Source: Tubiluchus corallicola
Taxonomy: Eukaryota; Priapulida; Priapulimorpha; Priapulimorphida; Tubiluchidae
DNA length: 62,000 nt
Direction of reading: 5' to 3'
NCBI GenBank assembly: GCA_030141605.1
Contig: JAQGDQ010000572.1
Coordinates: forward strand, 1-62,000
Shown here: piece by piece, positions 49,601-52,600 of the stretch
Layout: each line of letters begins with the position of its first letter
Position numbering within the stretch: position 1 is the stretch's first letter
Notes under the pieces: model-generated
What the model was told of the DNA's origin: nothing
What the model saw: only the letters and a program-made list of their open reading frames with translations
The model's database searches: none
Program-made: the position numbers and the translations under genes

Positions 49601-52600
49601 ATCGACACGCGGTATATGTATTGATCGTTTCACCTCTGAGTTTGTCTGTTTGGCGACATAACGAATATAGTTTACATAAGCACTCGTCCTAGCATGACGT
49701 GGCGAGGGCGAAAAGCGAGGGTGGCGACTTAGCGAGGTAAATATCAAAGCAGGAAATCCGTCCTGGTACTTTCTATGGCGAGAGACGAGTTTGGCGGCAT
49801 AACGAGGGTCGAGATAACGAGGCTAGACTGTAATATCATTGGGGATCTTAAGCTGTTTATGGATGACACTGTTTTAACTGAAATCAAGCAGGCACTTATG
49901 TTTACCGTTACTTTACATTTGACTTTCACCCGTTTCAGAAATCAATGAATGCGCGTCGGATCCGTGCAGTTTCGGTAGCACGTGCGTCGACGGTATCGGC
50001 AAGTTTTCATGCGTCTGCCCGCCGTGGCTCACCGGACAGTATTGCGAGGATCCAGGTATTTGTTTAGCACTTACAGGTAGATAATGTTCTATTAAAGCAG
50101 GGATGAGAATTTTCTGCGGATACGTGGAATTCCAAGTTTTTAGAAGACCAGTAGTGCCATTTTTGTAAATCGAGTAAATTTGTTGAGAAAATGTTTACGG
50201 ACCCAGTACATTATTTCACAAGCTGACCGCTAGGTGGCAGACCGTGACTTTGTTTACATCACGTACACCAGTGTAACCACGTGTATATCTCTACGTATAA
50301 AAATATAGAATCAATTGTGTGGAGTTATTTGAGTCAATTGCAGACAGTTTTTATATACTTTTGCATAGGAGCGGCCAGTACTTAGGCGTTTTTGAGACAA
50401 TTAGGTATCATGTATCCTTGATAGTTGGGTATTTTAAATTATGCATGAAACAAGGTAACTGATATTTTAAGTCCACTTAGAGGCTCTCTATGGTCACAAA
50501 ATTGCACCCTTGAACCCCATTGGGGGAGGCCCCAAAGCCCCCGGCCTCTTTCAGAGTTTTTTGCAATTTGTCATTCTCATCCCTGTTAATGAGAGACTGA
50601 TGATGGAGGAATTATTTCATAATTAGTGAGAGATTTTTCAACTAATAAAGTGGCATAGTTATCTTCGGACTTAAGCTTAGGACTAATAATTTTGCCTGGT
50701 TTTGATTCTTCAAATATGCTCTGTGTTGTGCAGTTCTAGGCGAGCACGGCGAATGGCGAAGACCTTGCATAAGAAACAGACAATCATACCGTGATGGGAT
50801 AACCTGGAAAGAGGATTGTACTTCGTGTACTTGTACGGACGGAGAAGTCAAATGTGTCAAGGTAAACAGTCGTGTAGTTTTTCTTGCTTGTTCTGTTTGG
50901 TTGGTCTTTCATGATGATCGAGTAACCAGGTCTAACCTTTATCACACGCACACACACACACACACATATATATATAATCTTTATTTGCCATAAAAAATCA
51001 ATATTCATAGCTATAAAAGCATAAAAGAACATCGCAGCATGAGAATAAAATTCACACAACTGTTAAAGGCAAATGCGTCCAGTGCAAACTAAAAACTACT
51101 GTGCCAAAAATTTAAAACAAAATCTACATTATAATATTAGACGCAAATTATAATAGATTATATATGATATTTACATATAATTTAAAATGGACGTGGGTAA
51201 ATAAAATTTGTGGATCAATGTATATTATCGTTTACGTATGTAGGGTTTTCAATACGATTTAATGTATGTATTTTTAATTTTGACTTGAATTCGTCAAAAG
51301 ACTTGATTTGTTTTAAATTTGATGACAGGGTATTCCAAAGTTGAACTCCTTGTCTAGTGATAGAATTGTTGTCGTATTTGTTATTAGTGCGTGTTTGTTT
51401 AATATTGTGCGTTCTTGGATTATAATATTATGAGTGAGTGGGTGGATGCTCGGTGACCGTAGGATGTTTCTCCACCCCGTCTCTCTCCACCCCACTACTT
51501 TGCCACTAACATTTTGCTGTATATTGTTTTTGCATGAGACAAATGAATAAAAAATTCAATTCATGTTCAATTTGTTAACATATTCTTTGTTTTCATTCAT
51601 TGTTTGTATACGTTACTTTGATTGAGTATCTATAAATCTGATCACGTGTTTTTTCGGTAAACGTATTTTCAAAGACAACTGCAGTGTTATTGTTACTGCC
51701 ACTTGATGTTCTTTTCTTTCAGATTTGGTGTCCAGAGAAAAACTGTCTGTCCAGTAATCCAGCCGAGCGGTGCCCTCCCGGAATGAGATGCTTTAACATG
51801 ACGTCTTCGGCCTGCTTTACGCCGCCCTGTTCCCCCTGGGGTGAATGTCGGACGGAAACCGGGAAGCTGATTCACAACAGATGTCATCCGAACCGGCTGG
51901 AGCTAAGCGAAAACTGTGCCAGGATATCTCTCCTTTTTGATAAATCTTTGATGCCCGTGGTAAATTTATGCAATATCATTTTCGTTGTTTACTCTTCCTT
52001 TATACTAGCAAACGAAATTCTTTATGACATGAAAGTATTCACAGCTCTTTCATAAGCCAGGGATGAGAATTTTCCGCGGATACGTGGAATTCCAAGTTTT
52101 CGGAAGACCAGTAGTGCCATTCTTGTAAATCGCGAAAATTCGTTGAGAAAATTTTTACGGACCCAGTACATTATTTCACAAGCTGACCGCTAGTTGACAG
52201 GCCGTCACCTTGTTTACATCACGTACATCAGTGTAACCACGTGTATATCTCTATGTATAAAAATATAGAATCAATTGTGCGGAATTATTTGAGTCAATTG
52301 CAGACAGTTTTTATATACTTTTGCATAGGAGCGGTCAGTACTTAGACGTTTTTGAGACAATTAGGTATCATGTATCCTTGATAGTTGGGTATTTTAAATT
52401 ATGCATGAAACAAAGTAATTGATATTTTAAGTCCACTTAGAGGCTCTCTATGGTCACAAAATTGCTATTTGTTGCTTCGCCCCCTTGAACCCCCATGGGG
52501 GTCTATGCGGTCCCCAAACCCCCGGCCTGTTGCACAATTTTTTTGTTAATTATTAATTTGAATAGCACAACTTCACCTAATTGGATATGAACGATTAATA

